Shown here piece by piece: positions 44,617 through 46,766 of a stretch of 46,766 nucleotides of DNA. Position 1 is the first letter of the stretch, and each line of letters begins with the position of its first letter. The notes under the pieces were generated by a model, which searched no databases, had not been told where the DNA came from, and saw only the letters and a list, made by a program, of their open reading frames with translations. A program made the position numbers and the translations under genes. This DNA comes from a bacterium (lineage in GTDB: Bacteria > Pseudomonadota > Alphaproteobacteria > Rhizobiales > JAKIUO01), in contig JAAETJ010001059.1 of assembly GCA_024228495.1 (NCBI GenBank), positions 1-46,766 of the forward strand. Direction: 5' to 3'.

Positions 44617-45750
44617 GTGTCTAGATCGACTGTTGCCTTCCTTGCTGCTGCTGGCTTTACGTTGGCAATAACGGGTGTTGCCCAGGCAAGCAAAATACAT
44701 ACGGGCGGAGCTCGCGGTTCTTACAATGGTGACTTTTGCCCGCCATTGGCAAAAGAACTGGGAACCGCAAAGTTCAACTATAAATGTTCGCCCTCGCTGG
44801 GCTCCAACGACAATATTCAAAAAGTTCAAAATAATCCGGCAGATGTAGGATTCTCGCAGTTTGACGTATTTGCCCTTAATGTTTCCCAGCAATATCCCAC
44901 TCAACCATTTCACGTTATTCGTAACGATATCGCTCGTGAATGTCTGTTCATGGTGACAAAAAACAAAGAGTTGTTGAGTTTTGGTGATGTTGCTGCTCGA
45001 GCCGATGAGCTTCACTTTGTTTTGCCACCACAAGGTAGCGGCAGTGCCTCTACATTTGATTATCTGAGACGCATTGATCCCGATGGTCTGGGACGTGCGC
45101 TCGATGTGACCCATGCAGAAAGCACCGACATAGCTCTGAAGAAGGCGCTGGCAAATGACAGCAAATCTGTTGCCCTGTTTGTGCAGTTTCCTGATCCCGA
45201 TAATGATCGTTTCAAGCTGATTGCCAAGCAAAAGGGGCTGTTCATCCCGGTTATTGATCGTAATATTTTACGTCAGACGATCGACGATCAGAAAATTTAT
45301 TTCGCGCAGGAAACAGATGTCAGCAATGGCAAATTCTGGAAGAAGGGTGCCAATGTCACAACAGCATGTACGCCTATGGTAATCTTTACGGGCAATCCGC
45401 GACTGATGAGCGATAATGATCAAAAACTTGATCACAAGGACATGATTAATACGGTCAATGATATTCCCTCTCAAAAGCTGCTGCCAAAACAGGGGTTTTT
45501 CAAAAAATATTGGGCTAAAACCAGAGCTCTGTCAGCTGATGCCGTCGATAAAATGATGGTGGCCTCGGAAAAGGCCCGCGAGAAGGCAGCGCCTATGCTT
45601 GATATGGCCAAGAAAAAAGCCCACGAATTAGGGGAAAAAGCCGCTCCCATGCTGGAAACCGCGAAGGAGAAAGCCAAGGAGCTTGGTGAAAAAGCCATGG
45701 ACAAAGCCAAAGACCTTGGTGATGCCGCAAGAGACAAAATGCAGCAATAA
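44617..45750 (+). CDS. Exported binding-protein-like protein with C-terminal charged helical repeats
   Basis: A 377-residue exported protein of uncertain function. The signal peptide ends at VAQA (residue 24). Residues about 25-295 resemble a periplasmic solute-binding fold of the TRAP-associated (TAXI) or phosphonate-binding kind: NPADVGFSQFDVFAL, RNDIARECLFMVTKNKELLSFGD, and VLPPQGSGSASTFDYL. I rate that as moderate similarity. Residues 317-377 are a highly charged amphipathic tail with two 18-residue units (EKAAPMLDMAKKKAHELG at 322-339 and its near copy at 340-357) and a partial third unit, resembling LEA-type sequence. The GTG start is well supported by AAGGAGA 8 nt upstream. No transporter membrane genes are adjacent. 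It lies between purF and an SDR gene, and ends at its own terminator. Confidence 0.8.
   Translation: MSRSTVAFLAAAGFTLAITGVAQASKIHTGGARGSYNGDFCPPLAKELGTAKFNYKCSPSLGSNDNIQKVQNNPADVGFSQFDVFALNVSQQYPTQPFHVIRNDIARECLFMVTKNKELLSFGDVAARADELHFVLPPQGSGSASTFDYLRRIDPDGLGRALDVTHAESTDIALKKALANDSKSVALFVQFPDPDNDRFKLIAKQKGLFIPVIDRNILRQTIDDQKIYFAQETDVSNGKFWKKGANVTTACTPMVIFTGNPRLMSDNDQKLDHKDMINTVNDIPSQKLLPKQGFFKKYWAKTRALSADAVDKMMVASEKAREKAAPMLDMAKKKAHELGEKAAPMLETAKEKAKELGEKAMDKAKDLGDAARDKMQQ
45580..45720 (+). repeat. In-frame 54-bp coding repeats (18-residue units)
   Basis: Two 54-bp units (45580-45633 and 45634-45687) and a 33-bp partial unit (45688-45720) encode EKAAPMLxxAKxKAxELG-type helices. Many codons differ synonymously between units, so the repeat is conserved as protein rather than as recent DNA duplication. 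Confidence 0.8.
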
Positions 45751-45773
45751 AATCTTGAGCAGATGATGAGATT

Positions 45774-45802
45774 AAAAGGCGGCCTGCGGGCTGCTTTTTT
45801 TT
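45774..45802 (+). terminator. Rho-independent terminator after the binding-protein-like gene
   Basis: GCGGCC (45779-45784) pairs with GGCTGC (45789-45794, one G-U) around a TGCG loop. AAAAG before and eight T's after (45795-45802) extend the stem and give the tract. It begins 24 bases after the stop codon. Confidence 0.85.
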
Positions 45803-45873
45803 GCTGTTTTTGCTATCCATCAAGGCGCGCAATTCATATAACAAGTCAAATAAATGCAAGAGAGTAAAACGAT

Positions 45874-46602
45874 ATGACAGATCCTGCACACCTCGCTGGC
45901 CGGGTGGCTCTGGTGACCGGAGCATCCAGAGGTATTGGCGAAGCAGCAGCGCTGGCAATCGCGAAGTCGGGTGCTCATGTAGTAGCCGTTGCCCGCACGA
46001 CCGGTGGGCTGGAGGCGCTTGAAGGTCAAATTCATGATATTGGTGGGGAGGTCACACTGGTACCGTTCGACCTGCTCGAGCTTGATCGCATTGATGATTT
46101 GGGTGCGGAGATTTTCAAGCGCTTTGAGCGTCTGGATATTCTTGTTGGCAATGCCGCCATACTCGGCCCCTTGTCGCCCCTTGGTCATGTCAGCACCAAG
46201 GATTGGAGTAAGGTGATCGATCTCAATCTTAACGCCAACTGGCGGTTGTTGCGTATTTTTGATCCGTTGTTACAGCGCTCCAAAGCCGGTCGGGCTGTTT
46301 TTGTGACTTCTGGTGCCGCTACTCACAATCGTGCTTATTGGGGTCCCTACTCTACCTCCAAGGCCGCCCTTGAAGCATTGGTCCGCACCTATGCGCAAGA
46401 AAACAATGCAACCAATGTGCGCGCCAATCTTCTGGACCCAGGCATAGTACGCACCACTATGCGGATGAAAGCCTTTCCAGGTGAAGATCCTCAGACTTTG
46501 CCAGCTCCTGGTGAACTCGGTCCCTTGTTCGTGCGGATGTGTTCAGAAGATTATGAGCAAAACGGACAAACAGAAAAGTTCAAGCGTATTAGCTCAGACT
46601 GA
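45874..46602 (+). CDS. Short-chain dehydrogenase/reductase
   Basis: A 242-residue classical SDR. The cofactor loop is TGASRGIGEAAALAI, followed by NAAILGPLSPLG, the catalytic Ser in VFVTSGAATHN, and YSTSKAALEAL with the Tyr-Lys pair. ARTTGGLEAL after the second strand suggests NADP(H) preference (Arg at the strand end). The C-terminus is short and hydrophilic. The substrate cannot be told from sequence; the nearest match in my memory is the YciK-like group. In alphaproteobacteria an SDR gene often follows purF directly; here the binding-protein-like gene separates them. No strong ribosome site is visible, but GAGAG lies in the preceding 15 bases. Confidence 0.9.
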   Translation: MTDPAHLAGRVALVTGASRGIGEAAALAIAKSGAHVVAVARTTGGLEALEGQIHDIGGEVTLVPFDLLELDRIDDLGAEIFKRFERLDILVGNAAILGPLSPLGHVSTKDWSKVIDLNLNANWRLLRIFDPLLQRSKAGRAVFVTSGAATHNRAYWGPYSTSKAALEALVRTYAQENNATNVRANLLDPGIVRTTMRMKAFPGEDPQTLPAPGELGPLFVRMCSEDYEQNGQTEKFKRISSD

Positions 46603-46766
46603 CACTCCAGGTCAACTGGTTCATGTCTATCTGAACCTACACAGGATATACATACCGATTTAGCTGCCATCAAACAGACAGTGTCCGTTGTCAGGGGTAG
46701 AGCGGTCTATGTGGCGGGCTTCAAAATACTGTATATAAAATACATCATTTTCTGCTGGTTGATCCT
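46603..46766. other. Right-edge sequence, no gene called
   Basis: These 164 bases have no credible reading frame. GGTTCA (46618-46623) and TGAACC (46632-46637) form a short hairpin just after the SDR stop, without a T-tract. The rest is AT-rich and may be promoter sequence for a gene beyond the window. Confidence 0.4.

Noticed and set aside
44512-45231. 239-codon open frame on the minus strand
   Set aside because: It is antisense to the binding-protein-like gene, which has a strong ribosome site, a signal peptide and a terminator; the antisense product shows no recognisable sequence.
46618-46637. Hairpin after the SDR gene as a terminator
   Set aside because: The 6-bp stem with an 8-nt loop has no T-tract.
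1-46766. Defence island, prophage, CRISPR array, transposase or tRNA genes
   Set aside because: No repeats with regular spacers, integrase or transposase frames, or cloverleaf sequences were seen; nearly every gene belongs to a conserved core family.

Overview
The window is a stretch of core alphaproteobacterial chromosome with moderate GC. It carries 39 protein-coding genes, almost all with recognisable families, and I see no tRNA, rRNA, CRISPR array, insertion sequence or phage gene. The lineage call rests on gene content and order: a fused ispDF beside pncC/cinA; dusB-ntrB-ntrC-ntrY-ntrX-trkA followed by hfq-hflX; rpsF-rpsR-DUF2232-rplI; and fabD-fabG-acpP-fabF-mltG-yicC-gmk. These arrangements are typical of Hyphomicrobiales and their relatives. 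I cannot name a genus.

Layout. (1) 1-2689: an accessory left edge with two exported proteins, an orphan Cys-rich/coiled-coil protein and an SH3-domain probable lipoprotein. (2) 2690-4385, minus strand: ispDF and pncC. (3) 4555-12116, plus strand: dusB and the two nitrogen two-component systems NtrBC and NtrYX. (4) 12371-15248: trkA and trkH, the potassium uptake system. (5) 15669-17324: hfq and hflX, facing mazG and pepA (17332-19815, minus). (6) 20105-27895, plus: lptF-lptG-lptD-surA-pdxA-rsmA, covering LPS export, outer-membrane folding, pyridoxal phosphate synthesis and 16S rRNA methylation. (7) 27909-34749, minus: fabD, fabG, acpP, fabF, mltG, yicC, gmk. (8) 35171-37648: rpsF, rpsR, a DUF2232 membrane protein, rplI, ending at a strong terminator. 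(9) 37914-39443 dnaB with its own terminator, then alr-radA-cvpA-purF. (10) 44617-46602: a periplasmic binding-protein-like gene with a helical repeat tail, then a short-chain dehydrogenase.

Many neighbours are translationally coupled: dusB/ntrB, ntrY/ntrX, lptF/lptG, pdxA/rsmA and yicC/gmk overlap, and alr/radA abut. Several starts were moved from the longest reading frame on ribosome-binding-site or homology grounds (pncC, ispDF, ntrY, ntrX, mazG, lptF, fabF, acpP, fabG, fabD, dnaB, alr and the SH3 protein).

The least explained material is not in the housekeeping genes. It is the nested inverted-repeat element between rpsR and the DUF2232 gene, a long hairpin between acpP and fabF, three dyads upstream of hfq, the leader of the rpsF operon, the orphan secreted pair at the left edge, and the binding-protein-like gene whose C-terminus is an 18-residue charged helical repeat. 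I did not find a convincing new defence or mobile system; the window is mostly conserved core genome.
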